A DNA stretch of 64,000 nt from Campylobacterales bacterium (GCA_026390165.1 JAPLGM010000012.1:1-64000); one strand, 5' to 3'; positions 26,764 through 36,601 are shown, counted from the first letter of the stretch. Made by a program: numbers and translations. The notes: generated by a model from the letters alone, not told the origin.

Positions 26764-27639
26764 TTACTGTTGGCTTCCTCTTAACTTCTCAATGATATTT
26801 ATATCAAGAGCTGTAATGAATGCTATTGTGTCATTTTCCAGCCCTTGGAGAATGGCATTTTTGGCAATTTCCAGTTTTCCCTGTTCGATACCTTGTTCTA
26901 TCCCCTTCTCCAAACCTTTTTCCAAACCTTTTCTCTCAGCTGTTTTTAGAGCATTGATTTCATCCCACGCTTTCATGGTCATATAGTCATAAATCTCCAG
27001 CTCTTTGATATCCCAATCGTATTGAGTTGCTATTTTAAACGCCTCTTCAAACTCTTTTGAATTTTCAAACTCTTTGGGGATCATCGTCAGATTGTTCGCA
27101 TTTTTAATAAAATAAACCCATTTCTCCAATACCGTTGACAGCTCACCAAGCTCCTTATGAAACTTCCCCAGTTCCACAAAGGTAAATTCAAAATCCTGAA
27201 GCTCTTGCTTTAAGGTCTCTTTATTGAGAATGAGATGTCTGCTGATGAAACTCTCCCCCTCAAACATCGTAAAATCAACGATACCGATAAAATAAACTTT
27301 ACTTAGATTGCTGTAATCTTTTCCCTTGCCAAGCTGTGAGACATACGCTTTGCTCGTATAGTAGAGGCTTCGTTTTGAGAAATCACCCAAATCCTTTTTT
27401 TGCATCTCTACGATAAACTCTTCGCCTTCTTTATTCTTGGCTTTGATGTCGAGTATCGTCTCTTTGAGATCGGCTATTTTTGGAACTTGGTAGGGATTAA
27501 CCAAATGAACGTCTACAATGATTTTTGACCCCGTAAAATCCAGTACCGCATTGAGCAAGGAGATCAAAATCTCTTTTTTATGCTCATCACCAAATATCTT
27601 TTTAAACGCTAAATCATTTTTGGGGTCCACGAATTGCAT
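26764..27639 (-). CDS. Rpn family recombination-promoting nuclease/putative transposase
   Basis: 291 residues. The N-terminus (MQFVDPKNDLAFKKIFGDEHKKEILISLLNAVLD) and PD-(D/E)XK-like block (TILDIKAKNKEGEEFIVEMQKK) identify the RpnA/PDDEXK transposase family. The C-terminus has a tandem GLEKGLEKGIEQGIEQGK repeat common in these proteins. Such genes are numerous and variable in genomes and have been linked to RecA-independent recombination and defence. Convergent to ridA with 8 bp between. Confidence 0.88.
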   Translation of the reverse strand: MQFVDPKNDLAFKKIFGDEHKKEILISLLNAVLDFTGSKIIVDVHLVNPYQVPKIADLKETILDIKAKNKEGEEFIVEMQKKDLGDFSKRSLYYTSKAYVSQLGKGKDYSNLSKVYFIGIVDFTMFEGESFISRHLILNKETLKQELQDFEFTFVELGKFHKELGELSTVLEKWVYFIKNANNLTMIPKEFENSKEFEEAFKIATQYDWDIKELEIYDYMTMKAWDEINALKTAERKGLEKGLEKGIEQGIEQGKLEIAKNAILQGLENDTIAFITALDINIIEKLRGSQQ

Positions 27640-27690
27640 TGGGGTTCCTTGCCATTTTAAGAAGGTATTGTAACGTAAAAAGTTCTTAGC

Positions 27691-29139
27691 CTACCTCCCC
27701 GAGGGAAGCAGACTCAGTTTTGGGAGGGCATTATCACTTGAATCCCATCCTCCGCCCAATGCTTTATAAAGATTAATAGTGGCTATAAGGGCATTTTGTT
27801 TGGCGATTTGGGTGCTTTGCGATACTTGCAGCCATTGTTGTTGAACTAAAAGGAGATCGCTGTAGGCAATTGTTCCCACTTTATAGCGTAGCTTGGCTTG
27901 TTCAAATGCTTTTTGGATTGCTTTTTGGCTGGCAATTTGGAAATTCAATTGCTCTTGGGCTTTGCTGTTTTGACCAATAGCCGTATCGGTATCGTTAAAT
28001 GCGGTAACAATGGCTTTTTGGTATTGCAAAAGAGTCTTATGCTGTTCTGCTTCGGCGATTTTAATTCCCCCCTCTATGAGTCCTGCGGAAAAGATAGGGA
28101 TACTGACCGATGGGGTGAGTTCCCAAATTTTAGCGGGGTTGGCGATGAAGTTACTCAGCTCCAAACTTTGGATTCCCAACATCCCTGTGAGTTTGATACT
28201 GGGATAATAAGCAGCGCGGGCAATTCCTATTTGAGCGTTGGCTGAGATGAGGTTTTGTTCGGCTACGGCAATATCCGGACGGTGTGCTAGCAGTGTACTT
28301 GGTAATGCCGCAGGGACTGCAGGGAGATGAATCGACTCTAGTGAAGTTGTTTTAACTGTTTGCGGATTGCGTCCTAATAGGAGATTGAATCGTCCCTCTT
28401 CGGCAATTTTGACGGCTTGGAGCTGTGATAATGTTGCTTTTGCGCTCTGCGCCGCCGATTGGGCTTGGAGATAGATGCTTTCATTGATGGAACCATAACG
28501 GTATTTTAGGGCACTTTGCTCTTCGATAGACGCAGATGCTTGGAAATTTTCTTGAGCTAAGGCAATTTGTCCCTCCAGTGAAGCGAGGGTGATATACGAA
28601 GCAGCAACACTGGATGCAATAGAGAGTCGTAGTGTTTGGCGGGCATATTCACTTGAGAGTAACAACGCACGTGCCGCTTCATTGGCACGACGTACTTTTC
28701 CGAAGAGATCGATTTCGTAGCTGACGAGTGAGAGGGATGCCGCATAGGTGGAGGTGACCCCTTCACGAAGTTGTGCTCCCCCTGTGGAAGCATTATCAAC
28801 TCCTTTGCGATTTAGTGAACCATTGCCATTAATTTGGGGGTAGAGGTACGATTTGGCTTGATCAAATTTACCCAAGAGTGAATCGACGGAGGCTCCAGCG
28901 GTTTGTAGATCTTGATTATTGAGAAGAGCTTGTTCGATGGTTTCGGATAGGTGTGCATCACCGAAGCTTTTCCACCACTCTTTATCGACTGCTTGTTGTC
29001 CGCTGTTGTTGGTATCGTTAGAGCGGAAGTTCTCGGGAACTTGGGTTGTGGGTTTGGTATAGTCAGGACCAATAGCCGAACATCCACCTATCAAGAGGGC
29101 AAGGGCTAGTGAGCCATAGAGTTGTGAGTATTTATTCAT
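27691..29139 (-). CDS. RND efflux outer-membrane lipoprotein (NodT/OprM type)
   Basis: 482 residues from the ATG at 29139, which has AAGGAG upstream and begins a lipoprotein signal (LALALLIGGCSAIGPDY). Two OEP repeats (about 60-265 and 285-465) give the TolC-like trimer channel. Its start overlaps the RND pump's end by 8 bp. Third structural gene of the operon; substrates unknown. Confidence 0.94.
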   Translation of the reverse strand: MNKYSQLYGSLALALLIGGCSAIGPDYTKPTTQVPENFRSNDTNNSGQQAVDKEWWKSFGDAHLSETIEQALLNNQDLQTAGASVDSLLGKFDQAKSYLYPQINGNGSLNRKGVDNASTGGAQLREGVTSTYAASLSLVSYEIDLFGKVRRANEAARALLLSSEYARQTLRLSIASSVAASYITLASLEGQIALAQENFQASASIEEQSALKYRYGSINESIYLQAQSAAQSAKATLSQLQAVKIAEEGRFNLLLGRNPQTVKTTSLESIHLPAVPAALPSTLLAHRPDIAVAEQNLISANAQIGIARAAYYPSIKLTGMLGIQSLELSNFIANPAKIWELTPSVSIPIFSAGLIEGGIKIAEAEQHKTLLQYQKAIVTAFNDTDTAIGQNSKAQEQLNFQIASQKAIQKAFEQAKLRYKVGTIAYSDLLLVQQQWLQVSQSTQIAKQNALIATINLYKALGGGWDSSDNALPKLSLLPSGR

Positions 29140-32100
29140 TGATAACTCCTTTTTCGGGGGCAATTTTCTCTTTGAGGGTTGAGACCCAATAATACAAGAA
29201 CGGAATGAAGTACCGTTCGATAAAGGTTGCGGCTAACATTCCCCCAAACATTGCGACACCGATAGAGAATCGCCCCATAGCACCTGCGCCTGAGCTGAAG
29301 ATAAGAGGTAACATCCCTGCCAAGAACGCGAAGGAGGTCATCATCATTGGGCGATACCGAAGACGTGCCGCTTCCATCGCCGCATCGTAGATACTTTTGC
29401 CTCCATGACGCTGTTCCTCCGCAAACTCAACGACCAAAATGGCATTTTTCGCTGAGAGGGCGATAAGGGTGAGGAGCCCAATTTGAAAAAAGACATTGTT
29501 GTTCAACCATGGGATCACCCAAACAATAGCATACGCGCCCATGATCCCATACGGAACCGCCAACATAATCGAGATAGGAAGTGTCCATCGTTCATAGAGA
29601 GCCGCTAAAATCAAATAGACCATAATAAGGGCAAATGCCATAATAATAAGTGCTTTGGAGCCGACGAGTTTTTCTTGGAGATACAAACCATCCCAATCGT
29701 AGGCAGCACTGGTAGGTAAGAGGGTATCTCCCGCATTTTCAACGATTTTAATAATCTCTCCCGAGCTGTGCCCCGGTGCAGGTGCGCCCATGATCGTCGT
29801 ACTCAAAACACCATTGAAATGTTCAATGGAACTGGGGGCGCTGGACATCGTGACCTTAATAACACTGGAGAGGGGGATGAGTTTTCCCGTATTAGAGCGT
29901 ACCCATCCACGTCCAATGTCTTCAGGTTTACTGCGATACTCAGCATCGGACTGCATCTGAACCCAATAGGTTTTACCGTTTTTATCAAATTGGTTGATGT
30001 ACATCGTTCCGATGGTTGCTTGGAGGGTTTGGAAAATCTCCGCTACGGAGAGTCCCAACATTTTTGCTTTTTCACGATCAACTTCGACCGAGAGGGTCGG
30101 AGTCGTGATGTTCATCGTACTAAAAGCATTTTTGATACTTGATTCATGGCTCAATTGTCCTACAAAAGCAGTCGTTGTTTCGGCAAGGCGGCTGACATTG
30201 TTATCTCCCGGTTGAAGAAGTCGGAGGCTGAACATATCCGATGGTCCCATTCCGCGAATCGGAGGAGGGGGCATTGCAAAAACTTTTGCTTCTTTGATAG
30301 AGCCTAGTTTGGGTCCAAGTGACCCCAAAATACCAAAAACTTTGAGCTCTTTGGTAGTGCGTTCATCCCATGGTTTGAGACGGGTAAAGATAACTGCTGC
30401 ATTGGGCTCTTGGGAGAAAGTGAGGACATTAAGTCCTGTGATAGCCGTGTATTTGGCAACTCCCTCTTGGGTGCTTAGAATTTTCTCCACCTGTTTGACA
30501 ACTTCCAGTGTACGGTTGGCTGTTGCCCCATCGGGAAGATTGATTGCGGTGATAAAATATCCCTGATCTTCCATCGGTAAAAAAGCACTGGGGAGTGTTT
30601 TGTGAAAAAAGGCGATAAAGAAGTAGGTAGAGAGGTAGATGAGTAAAAAGATGAACGATTTACGGATCATCCATCCTGAACGGCGAACATAGTTGTCGGT
30701 CATTTTCCCGAAAACACGGTTAAACCAGCGGAAAAATCGGGCAGGCTCCCCCTCATGATGTTTGAGGATCAGTGCACCAATTGCAGGGGCGAATGTCAAT
30801 GCCATAAAGCCTGAAAAGACGACGGAGATAGCAATGGTTGCGGCAAATTGTTTATAAAGCTGTCCTGTCATCCCCCCCATAAAGGTCGCAGGGATGAAAA
30901 CGGCACACATAACCAAAACGATAGCGACGACAGGCCCTGATATTTGAGACATCGCTTTAATCGCCGCTTCTCGTGGGGAGAGTTTCTCATGTTGGAGTAT
31001 CCGCTCCATATTCTCAATAACAACAATTGCATCATCGACAACGATACCGATGGCGAGCACCAGTCCAAAAAGGGTGAGGGTGTTAATCGAATATCCCAGT
31101 AAGTACATCCCGATAAATGCCCCTGTAAGGGAGATCGGGATGGAGAGGATGGGGATCAATGCCGCACGAGAACTTTGTAAAAAGAGGTAGATAACCAAGC
31201 TTACCAAAATAATAGAAGCCAAGAGGGTAAAGAGAACCTCTTCGATGGAGATTTTCACAAAATCGGTCGTATCGTAGGGGATCGAATACTCTATCCCTTT
31301 GGGGAATTTTTTCGCGAGCTGCTCCATTTTAGCAGCAATGGCGGCGGAGGTATCGAGGGCATTGGCATTGGTATCGGCGAAAATACCGATCATTGCAGCG
31401 GGTTTGCCGTTAACGCGACCGAAGAATTCATAGTTTTGGCTTCCCAGTTCGACACGTGCAACATCTTTGAGGCGCAACGCTGAACCATCTGGTTTGGAGC
31501 GGATAATTATGTTCTGAAACTCTTCGGGGGTGGAAAATCGCCCTTTAGAGGTGAGTTGCATCGTCCACATTTGCTCACCATTAGTAGGACCTTGCCCCAA
31601 ACGCCCTGGAGAGACTTGGAGATTTTGGTCTTTGATGGCGGCTGCAACCTCCGTTGAACTCACCCCTAATGATCCCATTTTGTCAGGATTCAGCCATACC
31701 CGCATTGAATAATCGCGCTGACCGAAGATTTGAGAGCGTCCTGCCCCTGGGATCTTTTTGATCTCATCGAGAAGCGTTGCGGAGATGTAGTTGCTGATTT
31801 GTGTTGAATCAAAACTCTCATCGGGTGAGGTGACGGCGACGAGCAAGAGAATATCAGAGGTCTTTTTCTGTACAGAGACTCCAAGATCACGAGTGCTTTG
31901 AGGAAGCTGTGCAATTACTGAGTTAATACGGTTTTGGACATCTACGGCGGCAAGATCCTGATTGACACCGATGTTAAAGGTACACGTAATCGTGGCACTC
32001 CCCGGAAGCGCCGCAGCTTTGGAACTCATATACATCAGCCCATCAGCTCCAGAGATTTGAGACTCCAGCGGTGTGAGGATGGTATTGGCGATGGTTTGAG

Positions 32101-32263
32101 CATCGGCACCCGGATATTGGGCACTGACGACAACCGTCGGAGGGGTAATATTGGGCAGTTGTGAGATAGGGAGACTTTTAATCGCCGCAAACCCCAAGAT
32201 CACAATCATCAAGGCAATAACAGCCGATAAAACAGGTCGGTTAATGAAATATTTACTAAACAT
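29132..32263 (-). CDS. RND multidrug efflux pump, HAE1/AcrB type
   Basis: 1043 residues with the AcrB layout: TM1 (FINRPVLSAVIALMIVILGFAAI), large periplasmic loops after TM1 and TM7, and 12 spans. The proton-relay residues are present: the Asp pair in GIVVDDAIVVIENMER near 407 and Lys in LSAKNAILVVEFA near 940. Proton-driven export of hydrophobic compounds through the OprM-type channel. It starts directly at the adaptor stop. Confidence 0.96.
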   Translation of the reverse strand: MFSKYFINRPVLSAVIALMIVILGFAAIKSLPISQLPNITPPTVVVSAQYPGADAQTIANTILTPLESQISGADGLMYMSSKAAALPGSATITCTFNIGVNQDLAAVDVQNRINSVIAQLPQSTRDLGVSVQKKTSDILLLVAVTSPDESFDSTQISNYISATLLDEIKKIPGAGRSQIFGQRDYSMRVWLNPDKMGSLGVSSTEVAAAIKDQNLQVSPGRLGQGPTNGEQMWTMQLTSKGRFSTPEEFQNIIIRSKPDGSALRLKDVARVELGSQNYEFFGRVNGKPAAMIGIFADTNANALDTSAAIAAKMEQLAKKFPKGIEYSIPYDTTDFVKISIEEVLFTLLASIILVSLVIYLFLQSSRAALIPILSIPISLTGAFIGMYLLGYSINTLTLFGLVLAIGIVVDDAIVVIENMERILQHEKLSPREAAIKAMSQISGPVVAIVLVMCAVFIPATFMGGMTGQLYKQFAATIAISVVFSGFMALTFAPAIGALILKHHEGEPARFFRWFNRVFGKMTDNYVRRSGWMIRKSFIFLLIYLSTYFFIAFFHKTLPSAFLPMEDQGYFITAINLPDGATANRTLEVVKQVEKILSTQEGVAKYTAITGLNVLTFSQEPNAAVIFTRLKPWDERTTKELKVFGILGSLGPKLGSIKEAKVFAMPPPPIRGMGPSDMFSLRLLQPGDNNVSRLAETTTAFVGQLSHESSIKNAFSTMNITTPTLSVEVDREKAKMLGLSVAEIFQTLQATIGTMYINQFDKNGKTYWVQMQSDAEYRSKPEDIGRGWVRSNTGKLIPLSSVIKVTMSSAPSSIEHFNGVLSTTIMGAPAPGHSSGEIIKIVENAGDTLLPTSAAYDWDGLYLQEKLVGSKALIIMAFALIMVYLILAALYERWTLPISIMLAVPYGIMGAYAIVWVIPWLNNNVFFQIGLLTLIALSAKNAILVVEFAEEQRHGGKSIYDAAMEAARLRYRPMMMTSFAFLAGMLPLIFSSGAGAMGRFSIGVAMFGGMLAATFIERYFIPFLYYWVSTLKEKIAPEKGVINE

Positions 32264-33396
32264 TATTTTTGTCCATGGGGAATAATATCCGCACCCGGTC
32301 GAAGTTTAGCTAATCCATCGGCAGCAATTTTATCCCCGACAGCTACACCGCTTTCGATCAGGACATTTTCACCGCTCCATTGGGATGCGACAACCGGTTT
32401 TGCCGTGACGGTATTATTCGCTTCGATGGCATAGACAAATTTTCCCTTTTCTCCCGTCATAAGGATTTTTTGAGGAACATAGAGGGCATCTTTGTATTCC
32501 ATCCCTTTGACTTTGACGTGGACGAATTGCCCTGGAAGGAGTTTGTGATCGCTGTTGTCGATGATGGCACGGTAGCTGATCGTCCCTGTTGTTGAATCAA
32601 TAAACGGAGCAACAAAATTGATTTTCCCTTTGCGTACTAACGTTGTTCCATCCCCCAAGGTGAGTTCAACCTCATACTCTCCATTTTTAGGGGCGATAAG
32701 TTTACCGCTGGCGAGTGCATTCTGACGAGCAATTTTCTCATTTTCGCTAAAGGTAAAATTCACATAAATCGGATCATTTTGGTACATCGTAGTTAGGAGA
32801 CTGTTCGCCCCTGCTGCGATATAAGTTCCGATGTCTATTTTCGATTTATCAACGAATCCACTAATAGGGGCTTTAATGGTCGTATAGCTAAGGTTAAGTT
32901 TCGCTTGTTCCAACAATGCTTTCGCCCCCAAAAGAGCTGCCGCGCTGTTACGCTCATTGGCAACGGCGCCATCAAGGTCTTGCGCGCTTGCGGCGTTTGC
33001 TTGCGCTAATGGCTTGATACGGTTGAGTACGGCTTGCGCATTGATATGGTTTGCATTCGCCACTTCATACCCTGCTTTGGCACTCTCCAACGCATTTTTC
33101 AAATCAGATGGGTCGATCGTAAAGAGGGTTTGCCCTTTGGTGACAAACTGCCCTTCCGTATAGGCACGTTTTTGTAAAAATCCCGATACACGCGCATAGA
33201 CTTGTACGGTATAAAACGCTTGCGTTTGCCCTGTTGCTTCGAGGATGGCAGGGAAATCTCCTGATTTTACTTCCGTAACGGTGACAGGAACAGGACCTTC
33301 GGGCGGTTTTTCCATCCCTTTGGCTTTAGGACGTTCACACCCTGCGAGTACGAAAAGCAGTGCAGTGGAGAGGGTGAGGGCTGAGAGGGGTTTCAT
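32263..33396 (-). CDS. RND efflux periplasmic adaptor (AcrA/MexA type)
   Basis: 377 residues, lipoprotein signal (LLFVLAGCERPKA), biotinyl-lipoyl-like halves (VQVYARVSGFLQKRAYTEGQFVTKGQTLF and TTIKAPISGFVDKSKIDIGTYI), an alpha hairpin between them, then beta-barrel and membrane-proximal domains. It couples the pump to the outer-membrane channel. Overlaps marR by 4 bp and ends at the pump's ATG. Confidence 0.95.
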   Translation of the reverse strand: MKPLSALTLSTALLFVLAGCERPKAKGMEKPPEGPVPVTVTEVKSGDFPAILEATGQTQAFYTVQVYARVSGFLQKRAYTEGQFVTKGQTLFTIDPSDLKNALESAKAGYEVANANHINAQAVLNRIKPLAQANAASAQDLDGAVANERNSAAALLGAKALLEQAKLNLSYTTIKAPISGFVDKSKIDIGTYIAAGANSLLTTMYQNDPIYVNFTFSENEKIARQNALASGKLIAPKNGEYEVELTLGDGTTLVRKGKINFVAPFIDSTTGTISYRAIIDNSDHKLLPGQFVHVKVKGMEYKDALYVPQKILMTGEKGKFVYAIEANNTVTAKPVVASQWSGENVLIESGVAVGDKIAADGLAKLRPGADIIPHGQK

Positions 33397-33863
33397 TCGG
33401 ATTCCTTTGATGAGGTTTGGGGAGTATTAAGGGTTTGGCACATATAGGTTAAAACACGCATCGTAATTTCAAGTTCTTGGGGATCAATACCGTGGTGAAG
33501 AAATGCAATGGCTTCATTGAGGACTTTCATTGTGGGGTTTTCGAGGGCTTCCCCTTGAGAGGTAAGGGTGACAAGATTGCACCGTTTATCTTTTTTATCG
33601 GTATTGCGGGCAATAAGGGAACGTTTTTCCAGACCCGCGATGAGACGAGTAACGCTGGCTTTGTCTTTACCGACAAAGTCGGCAATGCTTTGCTGTGTCG
33701 AGCTTTTCTCTTTCCACAATACAACCATCACTTTAAACTGCTCAATTGTCATATCAATACCATGCAGTTCAAGACGACGGGAAAAAAAGGTGCGTGCAGT
33801 AATGGCAGCTTGATTGGTTAAGCATCCCAACGAGTGTCCGATTGGGCATTCACATCGATTCAT
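33393..33863 (-). CDS. MarR family regulator of the efflux operon
   Basis: 156 residues with a winged helix-turn-helix (STQQSIADFVGKDKASVTRLIAGLEKRSLIARNTDKKDKRC). An unusual N-terminus with three Cys (MNRCECPIGHSLGCL) precedes the DNA-binding domain, so thiol-based or metal sensing is possible but unproven. First gene of the marR-adaptor-pump-channel operon, downstream of a perfect inverted repeat that is its probable operator; autorepression relieved by substrate is the likely logic. Confidence 0.92.
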   Translation of the reverse strand: MNRCECPIGHSLGCLTNQAAITARTFFSRRLELHGIDMTIEQFKVMVVLWKEKSSTQQSIADFVGKDKASVTRLIAGLEKRSLIARNTDKKDKRCNLVTLTSQGEALENPTMKVLNEAIAFLHHGIDPQELEITMRVLTYMCQTLNTPQTSSKESE

Positions 33864-33874
33864 ATTATCTCCTA

Positions 33875-33892
33875 TAGTTGACTATGCAACTA
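33875..33892 (-). promoter_or_regulatory. Probable MarR operator of the efflux operon
   Basis: A perfect inverted repeat with 6-bp arms TAGTTG/CAACTA spaced by 6 bases, ending 11 bases before the marR ATG. On the minus strand it is followed by TATAGGAGATAAT, so bound repressor would cover the promoter -10 or the ribosome site. Confidence 0.6.
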
Positions 33893-33982
33893 ATTGATCG
33901 AATTGTAGCTTTGAGGGGGAAAAATGTCAAGGTGCACTTTGCTAGATTTTTTGGGGTAGTCCCACATCTCATTAAGGGAAAA

Positions 33983-35518
33983 TTAGATTATTTTCTCCCA
34001 TTCCACTAAACTAACATTACGGTTCTCTTTGTCAAACGCAATCCCCAGCAAATAGAGCTCTCTCTTTTCACGGAGATATTTTTCGTGATAGTTCATTGTT
34101 TTGATTTGGTTTAACGCATTTTCTTTCCCATCAACTTTGAATTCAATAACATAAATAGCGCCGTTAGGAATTTTAATCGTCAGATCTATCCGCCCTTTAT
34201 TCGTCACATCTTCCCCGATCAGTTCAATACCGAATGCTTTGAAGTAGGCATAAAAAACAGAAACATAATACCCCTCATACTCATAAAGCTTCACCCCTGT
34301 GAAATTATTGTACGGAATAGCGGCGAAGAGGGACTTAAGGTATTTTTCAAAAGAGGGAAAATCGGCTTCTATTAGGGCGATTAAAATACCATTCGTCGTT
34401 GCAGTAGGGCTATGAATTTTAGACATAAAATCTGCCACACTTCCCAAGAGTGAACTTCGAACCTCTTTGTTGGGAATCGTCAAATAATAAGAAATAGTAT
34501 CCAATATCGTTTCCGTCCGATCAATCGTCAAATACCCCGTCTGCCACATCAGCGTTTCGAGTTCAATATAATCCACATCGAAACTGTTCAGCATCCTTTC
34601 ATCTTTGACAATGTTTTCCAAATCGGGGAGAAAATAATTATTTTTCTCGATCAGCTTAAGGAGGAATGTCGGGGTTGCGGTGCTAAACCAGTAATTTCGA
34701 TATTCATAATTTTTTTGGATAAAGAGGAGGATATCAAACGGATTATAAACCCCTTCTCCTAGCCATTTATATCCGTTGTACCACAGCTTGATCTTCTCAA
34801 AGTCTTGCCCTTTTAAGTGTTGGGCAAAAACGGTTTCTACATCATTTTGAGTATAGCCACAGATGGTGGAGTAGCTGCTGTCGAGGGTGATATCATTGAT
34901 ATTATTCAGTCCTGAAAAGAGAGAGACTTTTGAAAATTTACTGACCCCTGTAATAAATACGAATTTGAGGTATTCATCCGCACCTTTGATAACTGAATAG
35001 AAGTTTTTGAGTTCTTCTCGCATAAGGGTGGCAATTTCTCTATTTTCAATATTATCCAAAATCGGTTTATCGTATTCATCAACCAAAATAACGACTTTTT
35101 GGTTGTATTTTTCATACGCTTTTAGGATAAGTTGCTCAAAACAGCCAGAGCTTGATAAATCGGTATCACACGTTACTCCTAAATCTTTTTGATTTATTTT
35201 AAGTATTTCATAAATTCTTTGATTAAACTCTTCTCTGGAGGTAAATCGCCCACTATTAAAACTAATTCGAACAACGGGATATTGCTTAAAATCCCATTTT
35301 TCATAAATATAAAGCCCTTGGAAAACTTCCTTTTCTCCATTAAAAATAGTTCTAAGGGTATCCAAAAAAAGTGATTTACCGAAACGGCGTGGACGACTCA
35401 GGAAATAATATTTGCCATTTTCGATTAAGTCTAACGCTATTTTCGTCTTATCCACATAGAGGTAATTCTCTTCAATAATCTCTTTGAGGGTTGATATTCC
35501 GATGGGGAGTTTTTTCAT
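33983..35518 (-). CDS. AAA-ATPase-like protein with C-terminal PD-(D/E)XK nuclease domain
   Basis: 511 residues of the widespread AAA-ATPase_like plus PDDEXK_9 (DUF1703) family: MKKLPIGISTLKEIIEENYLYVDKT at the start, P-loop SRPRRFGKSLFLDTL near 45, Walker B VILVDEYDKPIL near 145, and near the end NKGRIDLTIKIPNGAIYVIEFKV with nuclease-type Asp and Glu-x-Lys. These genes multiply and vanish quickly in genomes, and a defence or selfish role is suspected but unproven. Monocistronic. Confidence 0.9.
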   Translation of the reverse strand: MKKLPIGISTLKEIIEENYLYVDKTKIALDLIENGKYYFLSRPRRFGKSLFLDTLRTIFNGEKEVFQGLYIYEKWDFKQYPVVRISFNSGRFTSREEFNQRIYEILKINQKDLGVTCDTDLSSSGCFEQLILKAYEKYNQKVVILVDEYDKPILDNIENREIATLMREELKNFYSVIKGADEYLKFVFITGVSKFSKVSLFSGLNNINDITLDSSYSTICGYTQNDVETVFAQHLKGQDFEKIKLWYNGYKWLGEGVYNPFDILLFIQKNYEYRNYWFSTATPTFLLKLIEKNNYFLPDLENIVKDERMLNSFDVDYIELETLMWQTGYLTIDRTETILDTISYYLTIPNKEVRSSLLGSVADFMSKIHSPTATTNGILIALIEADFPSFEKYLKSLFAAIPYNNFTGVKLYEYEGYYVSVFYAYFKAFGIELIGEDVTNKGRIDLTIKIPNGAIYVIEFKVDGKENALNQIKTMNYHEKYLREKRELYLLGIAFDKENRNVSLVEWEKII

Positions 35519-35633
35519 CTTTCGGCTCTTTTTTGGATCAATTATTTATTAGTATTATAGCCTCAAAAGAATCACAAATACGTTTCCATACTAATTTCCT
35601 TAAGCATTAAAGCAAGAGCAACTCAAAGAACAA

Positions 35634-35720
35634 ATGAAGCGTGCATCCCTAAAAGTTCGAAATCACTCATTGTCGATGGCGCAAGATTTTGATGATACTC
35701 TCAGCGATGGATTAGAATGA
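35634..35720 (+). pseudogene. C-terminal remnant of the antitoxin partner of mazF
   Basis: An open frame (stop-free from 35604) encodes KRASLKVRNHSLSMAQDFDD...SDGLE and ends in TGA overlapping the mazF ATG (ATGA). This is the placement of an antitoxin. The first ATG gives only 28 residues and there is no DNA-binding N-terminus, so the front was probably lost. It might still act as a short toxin-binding peptide. Confidence 0.55.
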
Positions 35721-36061
35721 AGCGGGGTGAAATTTATCTCGCCAGTCTCAATCCTAAAAAAGGGGACGAAATAGGAAAAATTCGCCCCGTGCTTATCTAT
35801 CAAAGTGATATGCTCAATAGCGTAGGTCATACAACTACGGTAGTGATCCCATTATCAACAAAATTGATTGATGATGCCTATCCTCTGCGCTATCGGATCG
35901 AGAAGCGACAGGCTTTAGACCATGATTCTGATATTGTTGTCGATCAAATATGTTCAATTGATAATCAACGTTTAACTTCCAATGTAATTGCTTCATTACA
36001 CCCCTATGAAATGGATGACATTGATAGTATGGTGAGCATCGTGCTTGGTATCAAAAAATAA
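35717..36061 (+). CDS. mazF: MazF/PemK family endoribonuclease toxin
   Basis: 114 residues with the MazF core RGEIYLASLNPKKGDEIGKIRPVLIYQSD, then TTVVIPLSTKL and the catalytic-fold strand DSDIVVDQICSIDNQRL. It cleaves RNA at short sequences in this family. The reading frame is intact although its antitoxin appears truncated, so it should be silent, attenuated or held by an antitoxin from elsewhere. Confidence 0.92.
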   Translation: MKRGEIYLASLNPKKGDEIGKIRPVLIYQSDMLNSVGHTTTVVIPLSTKLIDDAYPLRYRIEKRQALDHDSDIVVDQICSIDNQRLTSNVIASLHPYEMDDIDSMVSIVLGIKK

Positions 36062-36194
36062 GAATAAAATATTTTCAGAAATTCAACACGAATATTCATA
36101 TCCCAATCATGACGTAAGCCCGTTAAATTTAGTACCTATTCAACCTCCAAAAGCTTGTCATTGCAAAGGACTTTTTTTGAAACAATTTTGCCGT

Positions 36195-36398
36195 CTAATG
36201 ATTCGGTAAATACGACAACTCTCCTATTTTGAGACGATAATAACTCTTGTACCCTTTGAGCTTTTTGATGTTTTGCATATTTGTTAAATCGGTCTGTTCT
36301 TCGAATTCCAAGAGCTTTGCTTTTAATTTGATTACGGTATTTTTATCGCTGAGCTTTTCGATGTCCTTTAAAAAACTTTTTTCAAACCCTACTTTTAT
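36195..36398 (-). pseudogene. Truncated RelE-family toxin
   Basis: The minus strand reads KVGFEKSFLKDIEKLSDKN, NIKKLKGYKSYYRLKIGE, typical of RelE toxins, then leaves frame where GDYRIG... is expected and stops. The start codon is ATA instead of ATG. It overlaps the end of the antitoxin remnant by 4 bp. Dead toxin. Confidence 0.7.
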
Positions 36399-36601
36399 GC
36401 GATGGAGTCAAGGGCTTTAAAAATCTCTTCTTTAGATACGTGGTCTTTTTTTTCAGACTCTTCGAGGATGTTGGCAAAGGTTCTATTTTCCAAATTTTCG
36501 CTGATAAGTGCGTAAAAATACTCTTTTATTTTTTCGGGCGTTTTAAACTGAGAAAATAGAGTTTGTTCCAACTCTTGGTTATCGATTTACAATGCTAACA
36601 T
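36395..36601 (-). pseudogene. Antitoxin gene with early nonsense codon
   Basis: From an ATG at 36601 with AAGGAG upstream the frame reads MLAL-stop-IDNQELEQTLFSQF...LEESEKKDHVSKEEIFKALDSIA. The fifth codon is TAA, and the remaining 63 codons are clean and antitoxin-like. It is the partner of the RelE remnant; both members of the pair are inactivated. The 181 bases between it and the next gene show nothing but AT-rich promoter-like sequence. Confidence 0.7.
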
